A DNA stretch of 64,000 bases, taken from positions 30,443,610-30,507,609 of the forward strand of contig NC_052479.1 of the NCBI RefSeq assembly GCF_009730915.1. Reading direction: 5' to 3'. Shown here one piece after another: positions 28,716 to 39,330 of the stretch. Made by a program: the position numbers and the translations under genes. The stretch is from Dioscorea cayenensis subsp. rotundata (taxonomy: Eukaryota; Streptophyta; Magnoliopsida; Dioscoreales; Dioscoreaceae). The notes below the pieces were generated by a model. It was not told the DNA's origin. It ran no database searches and was given only the letters and a program-made list of their open reading frames with translations. Every line of letters starts with the position of its first letter. Positions within the stretch are counted from its first letter, which is position 1.

Positions 28716-30653
28716 TCAAATACATGTATAACTCCCGCTCTCATACCTATGGCTGACCTCATTAAACTGTGCAATACCTTCTGAAACAGGCCGCAAGCAT
28801 ATCCCAGATAATGTGGTAGAACTCTGTGCTGAGAACTTCACCATCCCAATAACTTCCAATTCACCTCCCTCTTCTGAATCCTGATCAACGGGCATTCTTG
28901 CTCGAAGCTTGCCTGCAAGGCCCTTCAAAGGCACATCAGGGACATGCCATCTTAGCTCCCTCGTTGCCCGATTAAGTACAGCTTTTGGTGTGACCTTTAA
29001 CAGTGTTGGATCAACAGGCAGCTTAAGAATGAAAGTCACATTGTTCAGTGGCATCAGCAATGCTGGATTGGATGCATACTGAATCATCACGGAAAGCAAA
29101 GTCCCGATGTGCCGCTTAATAAGCCGAAGCCGCAGGGGCAGTGGAGTGAATCTAGGTTGCAAACTATACTTCATGATCGGAATGGGCTCCTCCTTTGATG
29201 GTGTCCTAACGTGGAACATGCCGTTCTCTAGACTACTAACACAAGAGGTTTGCATGACAGCCCTCTGGATCCCAGAAGTATTCTCCAACCGGAACGAAAA
29301 CTCTGTCTCCTTCCCTGCAGCTTGCTTAGGAGGCAATGTCCTCAAAAAGATGGTACCTTTGAGGCCTACTCGTGATAACAATGATTCCTGGAACTCAGCA
29401 TTGATCTCTTCAGCAATGTACAACTCAGGACCAGTCATTGCTTGTGTCTTGCTCACCAATAGGTTCTCCAGAGGCGTTTTCTCATCTCCTTTGGAGGCAG
29501 TGGCGGGACTCGGGCTGGTAGCAAGGAGCTCGAGACCACCAAGCCCTGGCCCCTTGGGTGCCTTCTTTGTGGTGTTGACGAACTCTGAGGCATCGAGACC
29601 ACCACCAAAGGCGTTGTCAAATCCTTCAAAAGCTTCAGAGAGGGAGGCCTCCTCGTTGCCAAATTCAATCCCACCATACTCCCCTTCAAAACCTTCAACT
29701 CCAATGAAAGTAGGTTTCGTGGCAGCAGGTGGAGGAAGAGAACTGACCTCTAGGCCAGCAAGTGCTGCCGATGGATCAGAGACGAGAGAAACGCCATCCT
29801 TGCTCTTCTTGAAAGCTCCAACGAGGGCTTCTTCGGGTTTGTTGATCTTTTCACTTGCAGCGAAGGGATCTTTCGGTTGTTGATCTTCTGGAGTTTCCTC
29901 TGAGGGCTTTGAAGGATCATCAGTGGGTGGCGCAGCGGGGGGAAGAGATGCAGCGGCGGCCTCATCGCCAGCAGCGAGGGTTTCAGCCGGGAGCTCAAAG
30001 AAGACAGAGGAGAAAGTCTGGAGGGCTGCACGGCGCTCAAGTGACAGAGCCTCATGAGGTCCAGCCCAGGGATCGGCACCGCGGACGCGAGCTTCAGTAT
30101 CAATAGCCGACGAGACGAGCTTGGCGATGTTATCGGAGTGCATGGACGAGAGGATGGCGGCGAGGCGGGCAGCGCCAACGCCACGGAGGACAATGTCAAG
30201 GGCCATGTAGACCTCGGGGTACTTCCGATGGAGCTTTTCAGCAGTGGCGTCGACGCCACGGCAGGCGGCGACGACGACGGCGACGGACTGATTAACCGCA
30301 TCAACGCAAGAGAAGACGTCGGGAGTGTCCGGAGTGGTGACGCCGAGGACGTAGATGGAGTTCACGAGGCGGTAGACAACGAGATAACGAGATTCAACGC
30401 CGACGACGACTTGACCGGACGAGGCAGCAAGGGGGTCATCGCCGAGGGCAGCGGAGGCAGGATCGAGGTCGTCCGACTTCGACCCAGCAGCGGCGGAGGA
30501 GGAGGAGGAGGAGGAGGAGGAGGAGAAGGAAAGGCGGGTCTGACGGAAGGAGGAGAGGGCGGCAAGGGCGCGGGCGGGAGGGAACCACTCGCGGGTCTGG
30601 AGGAGGATGTTGGCGCCATTGGCGGGCTGGATGGCGAGAGCCAGGCACGCCAT
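28716..30653 (-). CDS. TML: TPLATE complex muniscin-like subunit
   Basis: One exon encodes 645 residues. The N-terminus (MACLALAIQPANGANILLQT, then LGDDPLAASSGQVVVGVESR) and the longin-like region (RLVNSIYVLGVT) match Arabidopsis TML (At5g57460). A Pro/Ala/Glu-rich linker with DPF-type motifs follows (about 230-350), then a C-terminal mu-homology domain (about 390-645). TML is a subunit of the plant TPLATE adaptor complex, which drives clathrin-mediated endocytosis at the plasma membrane. A poly-Ser tract after residue 45 is encoded by a run of near-identical codons. The gene is intact and is the left end of duplication unit A; its copy in unit B is broken. Confidence 0.93.
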   Translation of the reverse strand: MACLALAIQPANGANILLQTREWFPPARALAALSSFRQTRLSFSSSSSSSSSSAAAGSKSDDLDPASAALGDDPLAASSGQVVVGVESRYLVVYRLVNSIYVLGVTTPDTPDVFSCVDAVNQSVAVVVAACRGVDATAEKLHRKYPEVYMALDIVLRGVGAARLAAILSSMHSDNIAKLVSSAIDTEARVRGADPWAGPHEALSLERRAALQTFSSVFFELPAETLAAGDEAAAASLPPAAPPTDDPSKPSEETPEDQQPKDPFAASEKINKPEEALVGAFKKSKDGVSLVSDPSAALAGLEVSSLPPPAATKPTFIGVEGFEGEYGGIEFGNEEASLSEAFEGFDNAFGGGLDASEFVNTTKKAPKGPGLGGLELLATSPSPATASKGDEKTPLENLLVSKTQAMTGPELYIAEEINAEFQESLLSRVGLKGTIFLRTLPPKQAAGKETEFSFRLENTSGIQRAVMQTSCVSSLENGMFHVRTPSKEEPIPIMKYSLQPRFTPLPLRLRLIKRHIGTLLSVMIQYASNPALLMPLNNVTFILKLPVDPTLLKVTPKAVLNRATRELRWHVPDVPLKGLAGKLRARMPVDQDSEEGGELEVIGMVKFSAQSSTTLSGICLRPVSEGIAQFNEVSHRYESGSYTCI

Positions 30654-31447
30654 GGGAGGAGATCGGGAGCTAGGGTTTCGATCGGAGATCGGATCTAGGG
30701 TTTGGAGATCGGAGAAGCCATGAAGGAGACCTTACTAGATCTACGAATGGGGAGCTTCAGCTTCTTCTCTATTCTCGGGCGATAATTATCTCACATGAGT
30801 TATAATCACGAGGCAAATGAACGGATCGATGGGAATTCGGTATGTTTTTGTACCGACTTTGAACTTATCTCGAGGCAATTTAATGGTCTGGAATAAAACT
30901 CATTAGAATTTCATTATTAAGATGTTTCTTTTCTTCCCCTCTTATACAAATATATAACAAAGGGATTAAAATGAACAAATTTAATTTAGTTTATTGGGGG
31001 AAAAATAAATATATTTTTAATTAAAATATAAATATTAACTGTGGCATAAGCTCATATTTAATTTTTTTCGCCTAACGTGTTTTATGTTTTCATTGATTTG
31101 AAATTTAATTCGAGATAAAATAAGAGCGGATATATGCTGAAATTAGTAATTCATGTGCACGCCTTAAAGACGTAACGGCATGTCCATATTTGGTTAACTT
31201 AGGATGTTTATGTTCTCGTCAGGAGTTTATCCATATTCTCATAATATATTATAGTTTGTCCACATTTCATTTATATCATAATAACATTTATATAAAAAGA
31301 GTATATTTACGAAAACAAAAAAATTTGAATAGAGTTGACACTCAAATATGTATTGTAACTAACCATTAGTAATTGTCATAAATCTAAGAAGAAATAGTTT
31401 TTGATGCCAAGCAAAGTCCAACAAACTTTTAAAAGGGAGCGGCAATG
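30654..31447. other. TML promoter and intergenic DNA of unit A
   Basis: This is the upstream region of the minus-strand TML gene, shared almost base for base with 38593-39330 of unit B. The differences are mainly short indels and homopolymer changes. No separate gene is seen. Confidence 0.65.
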
Positions 31448-32318
31448 TCATGTAAGAAGGAGAAAAGAGAGTATTTGACTGGTTGCTTCAAATAGTTGAT
31501 AATCTTGTGATGGAAATATCCTTTCATGGATAGTCTTGATATACCAATTACCCCAATCGTTCATAGGTTCTACCCACTCATCATCATCTGGTTTAAAGTA
31601 AAATCTTCTCAATACTCTCTCTTCAAAGTCAGTGAACCGTGTCACTGGAGGTGGAACACCAACATTGTCCAAACCAATGCAGTTATATCTCTTAACAAGT
31701 TCACGAGCAAAACAACTCTTGCTCAAAACGTGCTCAAAAGACTCAACACGGTAATTACATCCGCCATGATAACTAAGATTATCATTATTGGAAGACAAGT
31801 AATGGAAGCCAAGATTAGAAAGAACACGGCGAGTGAAAGTCTCAGCAAAATCAGCAGCAGTTTCCGAAGGATTGTTCAGCATATATTTGAAGACAAATGG
31901 TGTTCTTTCTTATTGTTCTCCCATCATGTTCTTGTATACCTTCATTGTACTCCTCCCAATTGGGATGGTATTGTACAGGTAGTATTTCCATGATGAAGCC
32001 CTGTAAAGTTTCAGCAATCTTATGGTACCAGTAAATATTTGAGATGATTTCCTTGAGTTTCATTCTGTTCCTGCTGTTGATGATGCTTCTAATGATGCTG
32101 TTGCTATTGTTATTGTTTATGGCAGCAGTTATTTCATCAACTGCTGCTTCTTCACTGCCCCAAACTAGCTTGGAAAGAGCATCAAAAAACTCCTTTCCCA
32201 AGATGGTAAAAATATCAAAAGCAACAAATGAGGAGATACCAAAGATGCCAATACAAGAGATGAAGAGGAGCCCTGAGACCATTTCACCCACAAATTTATT
32301 GATTTTATACATGTCCAT
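31448..32318 (-). pseudogene. Frameshifted copy (unit A) of the unknown 297-aa gene
   Basis: Two overlapping frames, 32318-31851 and 31882-31448, are nearly identical to the N- and C-terminal parts of the intact gene at 40224-39331. One extra T in TGTTCTTTCTTATT (about 31906-31912) breaks the frame after GRTIR. A second change near 31470 (GAGTATTTGACTGG against GAGGTATTTGACGG) alters the C-terminus and stops it early. The start here (MDMYKINKF) is nine residues longer than the start usable in unit B. If either change is a sequencing error, the gene might be functional. Confidence 0.75.
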
Positions 32319-33340
32319 GCTTTTAGCTATTCTCTTTGTTTTTTACTATTGAAGGAAGGCAAAGGGATAGATATGCTCTATTTATTACTATTACCATCAT
32401 GTATGTACGTATATGTATATATATAGAATTATTTCACTTCTACTTTGACTAGGATTTTGTAAAGTATAATTTTGATAAGCTCGAAATTATTTTTAATAGG
32501 ATAAATTAAAATAAGATATAATTTAAGTATGTTTATCTAGATCAACATTTGATTGATTGGATAAGATGGTTAAATTTTTAGATGTTTATAAAATCTGATA
32601 TATTATTGATTTTTTTTTATTTAACAATAGTCCTAAATGAATTAAGACCATTCAAATTCAAATTTTGAAACAATTGATGATCATGAATTTAATTTAGTTT
32701 ATTTTAAGGATAATTTTATTAATTTATTTTTATAATCTCTATTTTTTTATTACCATATAAGTATATTTTTTTAAAAAAATTGGGTAAACTACTAATTTCA
32801 TTAAAATAAAAGAAGATATATGCATCATTTCTTTTAAAAAAAATTGGGTAAACTACTAATTTCATTAAAATAAAAGAAGATGTATGCATCATTTCCACTG
32901 TGAGTAGGATTTGTTAATTATGAAGTTTATGATGAGCTCAAAACTATTTTAGTAGTATTTATTTTTGAAATAAAGTGAATAAACCATGATTTTATTTAAA
33001 AGAAGGGATTTATTTTTTCCCCATATTTTTTATATTTAAATTTTTAAATTGAAGATTTTTTTATTTAAAAAATAAAAAAGGTCTCATGTGTCATACCTTG
33101 AGATTAATGTGATGGCATAAGCCATGAAACTAACTTTTATAATCAATGTTGAAGCACCTCAACCACCATACCGAGTGGACCACCAAAGAGGTTTATGTAA
33201 TGATTATCAATTTTCTTAATATTATATAAAACTTATAATTTTCTCAACAGCAAAATACACTATGCTAAGACTGTAATTTACTAATAAAATTTCCTTAAAG
33301 CTTTCAGCTTTCTAATTTCATAATCATTTTGGATAATAAG
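32319..33340. other. AT-rich upstream DNA shared by both duplication units
   Basis: It matches 40240-41310 closely. It contains an imperfect tandem repeat of about 70 bp (about 32762-32830 and 32836-32895, sharing TTGGGTAAACTACTAATTTC), also present in unit B, so that repeat predates the segmental duplication. No gene is supported. Confidence 0.6.
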
Positions 33341-34380
33341 CTAACAATTCAAGATTAAGATTAACTTCCCCATTTCAAGCAAAAATGTAAAGGCCATTTT
33401 TTTTCTTCCATGTTTCACAAAACCCTTGTATGATGGTATTAAAATATTTGAGCTCATACGCACTAGTATGCCTATGGCTCTTTCTAACTTCCCTTGATAA
33501 CAGAGCCCTTTCACAACCACATTGTAGGTGACAACATTAGGCCTAATTGCTTTACAGACCATTTCATCAAAAAATTTTAGTGTAGCATCAACATTTTCCA
33601 CTACTCTACAAAACGCATCCATTAATGTGCAGTGCAAGTCACTGCAGTGGGAACCAATTAGGGATGGCAAAAATCGACCCGTGATTTTTGATCTGATCTA
33701 TCTTGAACGTGACGTAACGATTTCTTTTAGTTGAAAATCAGATAATGAGGCGTCCATTAAAAATTTACATGTATACCCCTATATATTAATATATATATAT
33801 AATTTTAAAATCTTTTATTTTATAAATTTAAAAAAATAAGATTATATTCACTTAATTATGATAGTTATGTATTTTAATTAAACTTATGTGTTAATGATTT
33901 AATTAAAAAAATACATTACTTTAAAAATATAATTTGCTAATATTGCTATACCTTTGACTTATTAACAATAGTATATATTATAAAGGGTTTTATAAAAATA
34001 ATTCCTTGATTAAAAACTAAACTGAAGCACCAAAAAGTTAATATTTATTTCCACTCTTGTAAAAACAGACGAAGTGGTTATAGTATTAAGTAGTTAGGTG
34101 CAAAGTGAGGCGGGGCAGGACAAAAATATATGGTGAGCGGGGCGGGTGGCCATGCCATCCTTAGAACCAATCCAAGAAGCTCACAAGTCCTAAAGTTTGT
34201 GATTAATTGTTCATATAACCCACTTGCCTCATGAACAACATCACCAGATTTCAAACATCCATCTATCACTTTATTATACAAAATAATGTCCACTGGCTGG
34301 CCACTGTTGCTTAAATTATCTAAATCCCTTGAGCTTCAATTTTTTCATAGATGTTCTAGACTAAGTATCTGTGCCTTAGA
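33341..34380 (-). pseudogene. PPR gene remnant, interrupted by a hAT-type element
   Basis: Minus-strand fragments show PPR motifs: ILYNKVIDGCLKSGDV near 34293-34230 and ATLKFFDEMVCKAIRPNVVT with VVVKGLCYQGKLERAIG near 33580-33470. Removing the insertion at 33659-34163 and one target-site copy brings the two parts together within one repeat array. The join still carries at least one frameshift (around 33625-33640), and there is no intact start or end. The gene was therefore already dead, or died independently of the insertion. No matching PPR sequence survives in unit B. Confidence 0.8.
33659..34163. mobile_element. Non-autonomous hAT-type transposon, 505 bp
   Basis: The element begins TAGGGATGGCAAAAATCG and ends GGCCATGCCATCCTTA, so the first 12 bases of the inverted termini match except for one. 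An exact 8-bp target duplication, GAACCAAT, flanks it (33651-33658 and 34164-34171). Subterminal GC-rich sequence (CGACCCGTG; GGGGCGGGTGG) is also partly inverted. An 8-bp duplication with these termini is typical of hAT elements. It has no coding capacity and lies inside the PPR remnant. Confidence 0.88.
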
Positions 34381-35953
34381 TTGTACAATAAAGTTTTAAA
34401 CCATCATATGATGATATTGAGGCTTGCATGTCTAGGCCATCCATCTGTCTTAAAACAACAACCGCATTATGATTTATGAACCATTTCAGACCTAACATAA
34501 ACGTAGGGGAATGGAGCTACACCGTAGCTATTTATTAAAAACAGTTTTATAAACTAAACTCAAACCAAACACAAAAATAAAAAAGACAACAAAAATTGCT
34601 CCGAACAAAAAAAAAGGAAAAATAAACACAAAGACTCTACAACTCAGGGGTGCAATCCCGCCTGAGTGATCTTCTTCATGAACCAATGAGGTCTCTCCAT
34701 GCCTTGCCTTGATGAAACAGTGATAACCTAGCAACTTGAATGCCTTTCCCTGTCAAAGTAGCAACCACCTTGTTCCAAAAATTTTGAATCAGATGAATTT
34801 TGGGACTGTGAAGCAAATTGAGCTCTTGCTTGGTTTCCCTGAAGCAATTCGAGTGCATCCAATGAAAAGGACTACTGCAATCCCAGCCTTAAAGTTGTTT
34901 AATAATAATACACATTAGAAAAGGTGATGAACCAGAACCTAGATAAGAAAATTTCCAGAGGCATTTTAGCCAGAGAAGTATTCATTCACGTAGGGCAAAT
35001 AAAATAAATGTTCAACTAAACTTATAAGAGTAATAGAATGCGAAAATAAGTACTTATGGATTAGCAATCACTAAAGACCACAAAATGAAACAAGGCAAAT
35101 GCATTACTATACACTAGAAAAGAAACAAAATATAGAAATTTGGAAGAAACAGGTAAGGATGACATGAATAAGCTGACTAACAACCTGATTGATACCATGT
35201 CAGTAAAGGTGTCAAATCATAACTAGAGAATGAAGAGAAACACAAATATATCTGAATATCATTTTGCGACGTAATAGGTAAGGATTGCATGAATAAGAAC
35301 AAACTGAACATGCAATTGCATTATGGATAGAATGATGGATATGATTTCGCAGAAATACATACGACTGAATCATTTCTGTCTACACAAACAAGCAAAATTT
35401 CAGTTTTGTGATGGTTACCTTCAAGTTCAATTGCTTCACAAGATTGGCTGTAGAGAAGGCTTGTTGAGCTCCAATTCCCTACAAATAAAAAATCCGGTGA
35501 ACTTTTCGGCATACACTTTTGGTTTAAAATACATTCATATTTTTTTTTTTTCTGTTAAAACTAGATACACCTCGCTGTATGTAGAACATATTCTCTTTAA
35601 AATCTTCAATAAACACAATAATGAAACAAGTTCTAATTCAGTAATCATTGGTAAGTCATCAACGGTGATGCCACTCACAACTATTGGAATTCTTCTATCA
35701 TGAAAAGAAACATCAGATGCATCATTCCACATCAATTAACACATCAATTAATTAACATAGAACTCCCATAAATCAATAAAAACACATCCACATTTGCTAT
35801 ATCAATATAAGGAAAATTCTACAAATTATAAATCATAAAAAAAGCCTAATTTGTTGATATTAATTCCTCCATCATTCCACATTTAAATTCTGAAACCATA
35901 GCATTAAGTTCTTGATAAACACTAAACCCCCAACAATGCATCCATAAACCATC

Positions 35954-35989
<36 letters not shown>

Positions 35990-36070
35990 TCTTTCTTGGT
36001 CTCCCATCTCTCTCTCTCTCTCTTCTTGTCACCATCCCTATTCTAGTATTCTTGAACCTTTAACTGAGGC
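34381..36070. other. Unit A intergenic DNA with unresolved decayed fragments
   Basis: No intact gene. Short frames near 34528-34920 and 35320-35735 show no family I can name; they may be decayed transposon or gene pieces. The last 300 bp (about 35760-36070, with a TA microsatellite near 35957-35984 and a CT run near 36007-36024) are the promoter and leader of the 149-aa gene and recur at about 42370-42697 in unit B. Confidence 0.5.
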
Positions 36071-36520
36071 ATGGTGAGGTCTATACCTTCTTCAGCGTCC
36101 GACGAGGCCGATCGGCCACCCTCACCATCACCGGCAGCAGCGGACGAATCATCACCTCGCTCCGCACCTCCATTTTCACCCTCCATCGCTACCACAGCGT
36201 CCGCATCCCCACCTCCTTCACCACCACCCTCCGGCGCATTACCTTTGGTGGCCGCCGGATCCCGGCTGGTAGAAGATGTTTTGTATAAATGGTTGCCGGC
36301 CTTTAGCGTGGTTCTTCTCTTCTTTTTTCAACATCTTAATTCGATACGTGCAATCATAGGCCGACGGGAAAAGTATGACAAAGTCTTCGATTTCATCGAA
36401 GCTTTGGTTCTTCAAGCACGACGGGGCTACCGAGCCTACAAAGGTGACAGATGGATAGCATTAGCCGTGAAGACATTTGCCGATCTCGTTTCCAAATTCG
36501 CAAATTCGTTTGAGGATTGA
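36071..36520 (+). CDS. Small single-pass membrane protein of unknown function
   Basis: The frame encodes 149 residues. The first 70 are Ser/Pro/Ala-rich and low in complexity. One hydrophobic segment follows (about 82-100, WLPAFSVVLLFFFQH), then a basic, probably helical C-terminal domain (IIGRREKYDKVFDFIEALVL, then ARRGYRAYKGDRW). The GC-rich body in an AT-rich context, the CT-rich leader and the good start (GGCATGGTG) support a real gene. I do not recognise the family. Unit B retains only the start and end of this gene. Confidence 0.6.
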   Translation: MVRSIPSSASDEADRPPSPSPAAADESSPRSAPPFSPSIATTASASPPPSPPPSGALPLVAAGSRLVEDVLYKWLPAFSVVLLFFFQHLNSIRAIIGRREKYDKVFDFIEALVLQARRGYRAYKGDRWIALAVKTFADLVSKFANSFED

Positions 36521-36766
36521 GAGATGTCGTTCAAGAAATCATATATAATTCAGGTTATTAACTTTTTATTTTTATTTTTTAATATTTATGTTCTTATTAT
36601 TTCTATCTTTCCTTTCCTTTTATTATTTCATCATCATTTTTATGAATTTTTTTCTTTTAATCGTTAGATCATTAGAGTAATGTTTGTCATTTTCTTTACA
36701 TTTTTGCATTTCTATTTCTAATTTTCTTTACGATTTCAAAATCTTATGTGAATTTTCTTGATCTTC

Positions 36767-36802
<36 letters not shown>

Positions 36803-36915
36803 TTATTTATTTAAAGATTTTAAATTTTATGCGAGTTTTCTTGATAACTCATTGTGAGTTTTGTTAATTTTTTTATTTTTTTTAAAATTTATAATTAAAA
36901 AAAATATATTTTTTT

Positions 36916-38079
36916 TTACGCAGGTTAGCTGCCGCATGAAGTGAGAAGGGCATACTTGTGGTAAAATGAACTTCTGATTCATGTAAATAAATAAGAATGC
37001 AGCTAACAACAGAATACTCAAAGGATCACACGTTGTAGTTGCTCTATTAGCCTTGAATAAACCAACCTGTTTAGTGTTTTTTTGGCTCTACAACTTTCCT
37101 ATATACTGCCTGTGCTAGCTCAGTTTCATCAATTTTTATGTGAATATGAAATAAAATTGAATGAAGATGAAATACAAGATCAATATATTGTGGCCCAACT
37201 AACCATAGAGACCCAGTGGTTTGAAATTTGTTTAAATAGCTCTTAAATTTATAGACACCTGATAATGACTCAATTATTCGACATTGTTATGTAAATGGCT
37301 TATTATCATATTATGAGAGAATTGTAGATACTTGTATGTAAACTGATTTAGAATTAATTTTGAAGGAATGTTATGTGTGCATGCATTTTGCTGGATAAAA
37401 TGCTGTGTTTGTTGTTGTAATGCATTAGATAAAATAGAAATGTCAAGGGGTACAAAGCATTGAAAATGATCCTGAAGTCATCTTTAACTGCATGAGCTGC
37501 CTAGATGCTGAACATCATATATTATTTGAGTTCAATTAGTCCAAAAGCTTTAAGTTCACAGGATAAGTAAGATTTATATATATATATATATATATCGTCC
37601 AGTCTAGTCCAGTGGTGCATCAGTAGAATTTGCATATAGTTTATGCCAAATATATATTATATAATAATAAATCACAATGTCAATAGGTGCAGCAAGTATT
37701 TCAAATAAACCCAGCAAATGTATGTGTTTTTAACATATATGCAATTATAAAATTCCTTGGAGATACACTGGGTTTCAAATTTTTTTCCTAGGTATGTATG
37801 TATACATGTAAAAAAGAGAATGTGATATCTAACGTTTGACAAATTAACAATTATGAAGTGAGCTGCTCTGAATGATTTCTGATGATGTTTGATGTCTTCT
37901 TTTTTTTTTTTCTCTTCATCAAGATTTCACAAGTTGATGTGATCTGATTTTATCTTATTCGCATTTTCATATGCTGAGAAAGCCAACAAATTTTCCCAAA
38001 TACAAAAGATTAGATTGTTAATAGTGATAGCTTTTGATGAGTACAGTCAGAGTACCTATTGTTGCTTCAACCAGCAGCA
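36916..38079. other. Spacer between duplication units A and B
   Basis: No gene is supported. The part at about 37230-37570 closely resembles 55120-55445, the flank downstream of the SMC4 remnant, sharing CAAGGGGTACAAAGCATTGA and TTGCTGGATA. A TA microsatellite lies near 37577-37594. Confidence 0.65.
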
Positions 38080-38592
38080 GCATGGGCTCCTCCTTTGATG
38101 GTGTCCTAATGCCGTTCTCTAGACTACTCATCACACAAGAGGTTTGCATGACAGCCCTCTGGATCCCAGAAGTATTCTCCAACCGGAACGAAAACTCTGT
38201 CTCCTTCCCCGCAGCTTGCTTAGGAGGCAATGTCCTCAAAAAGATGGTACCTTTGAGGCCTACTCGTGATAACAATGATTCCTGGAACTCAGCATTGATC
38301 TGTCCGGAGTGGTGACGCCGAGGACGTAGATCATGGAGTTCACGAGGCGGTAGACAACGAGGTAACGAGACTCAACGCCGACGACGACTTGGCCGGAAGA
38401 GGCAGCGAGGGGGTCATCGCCGAGGGCAGCGGAGGCAGGATCGAGGTCATCCGACTTCGATTCAGCAGAGGCGGAGGAGGAGAAGGAGAGACGGGTCTGA
38501 CGGAAGGAGGGAGAGGGAGGGAACCACTCGCGGGTCTGGAGGAGGATGTTGGCGCCATTGGCGGGCTGGATGGCGAGAGCCAGGCACGCCAT
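38080..38592 (-). pseudogene. TML pseudogene with large internal deletion (unit B)
   Basis: The segment matches TML at both ends of its length but joins them directly. The junction TTGATCT/GTCCGGAG (about 38301) corresponds to loss of 29408-30326 in the intact gene, 919 bp, which also shifts the frame. Further indels lie near 38108 (8 bp lost), 38131 (3 bp gained) and in the poly-Ser tract. Everything downstream of about codon 490, the C-terminal part of the mu-homology domain, is missing. The start codon and promoter remain, so a short aberrant transcript is possible. Confidence 0.9.
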
Positions 38593-39330
38593 GGGAGGAG
38601 ATCGGGAGCTAGGGTTTCGATCGGAGATCGGATCTAGGGTTTGGAGATCGGAGAAGCCATGAAGGAGACCTTAGATCTACGAATGGGGAGCTTCTTCTCT
38701 ATTCTTCGTGCGATGATTATCTGACATGAGTTATAATCACGAGGCAAATGAACGGATCGATGGGAATTCGGTATGTTTTGTACCGACTTTGAACTTATCT
38801 CGAGGCAATTTAATGGTCTGGAATAAAACTCATTAGAATTTCATTATTAAGATGTTTCTTTCTTCCCTTTTTTTTTTTTCTTATACAAATATATAACAAA
38901 GGGATTAAAATGAACAAATTTAATTTAGTTTATTGGGGAAAAAAATAAATATATTTTTAATTAAAATATAAATATTAACTGTGGCATAAGCTCATATTTA
39001 ATTTTTTTCGCCTAACGTGTTTATGTTTTCAAAAAAAATTGATTTGAAATTTAATTCAGATAAAATAAAAGCAGATATATGTTGAAATTGTAATTCATGT
39101 GCATGCCCCTAGTACGTAACGGCATGTCCATATTTGGTTAACTTAAGATGTTTATGTTCTTGTCAGGGAGTTTATCCATATTCTTGTAATATATTATAGT
39201 TTGTCCACATTTCATTAAAAAAAAATATCATAATAACATTTATATAAAAGAGTATATTTATGAAAACAAAAATTTGAATAGAGTTGACACCAAATATGTA
39301 TTGCAACTAACCATTGTAGTTGTCATAAAT

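Larger units (their letters stand above)
29184..36915. repeat. Segmental duplication, unit A
   Basis: This interval is collinear with 38080-45615. Matching blocks are the 3' part and the 5' end of TML, its promoter, the unknown 297-aa gene, about 900 bp of its upstream region, a short piece near 33390-33440, and the promoter, start, end and downstream flank of the 149-aa gene. Unit A is the more complete copy for TML and the 149-aa gene. It alone carries the PPR pseudogene and hAT element. The left junction falls within TML and the right junction in AT-rich sequence after the 149-aa gene. Confidence 0.88.

Noticed and set aside
29107-30698. Long plus-strand open frames (258 and 214 codons) opposite TML
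   Set aside because: They lie antisense to a clearly recognised conserved protein in GC-rich DNA, where opposite-strand stops are rare. Their Arg/Gly/Ser-rich translation has no protein character.
34528-34920. Possible LINE reverse-transcriptase tail on the minus strand
   Set aside because: A few residues look suggestive, but no conserved catalytic or zinc-finger pattern could be followed across frames.
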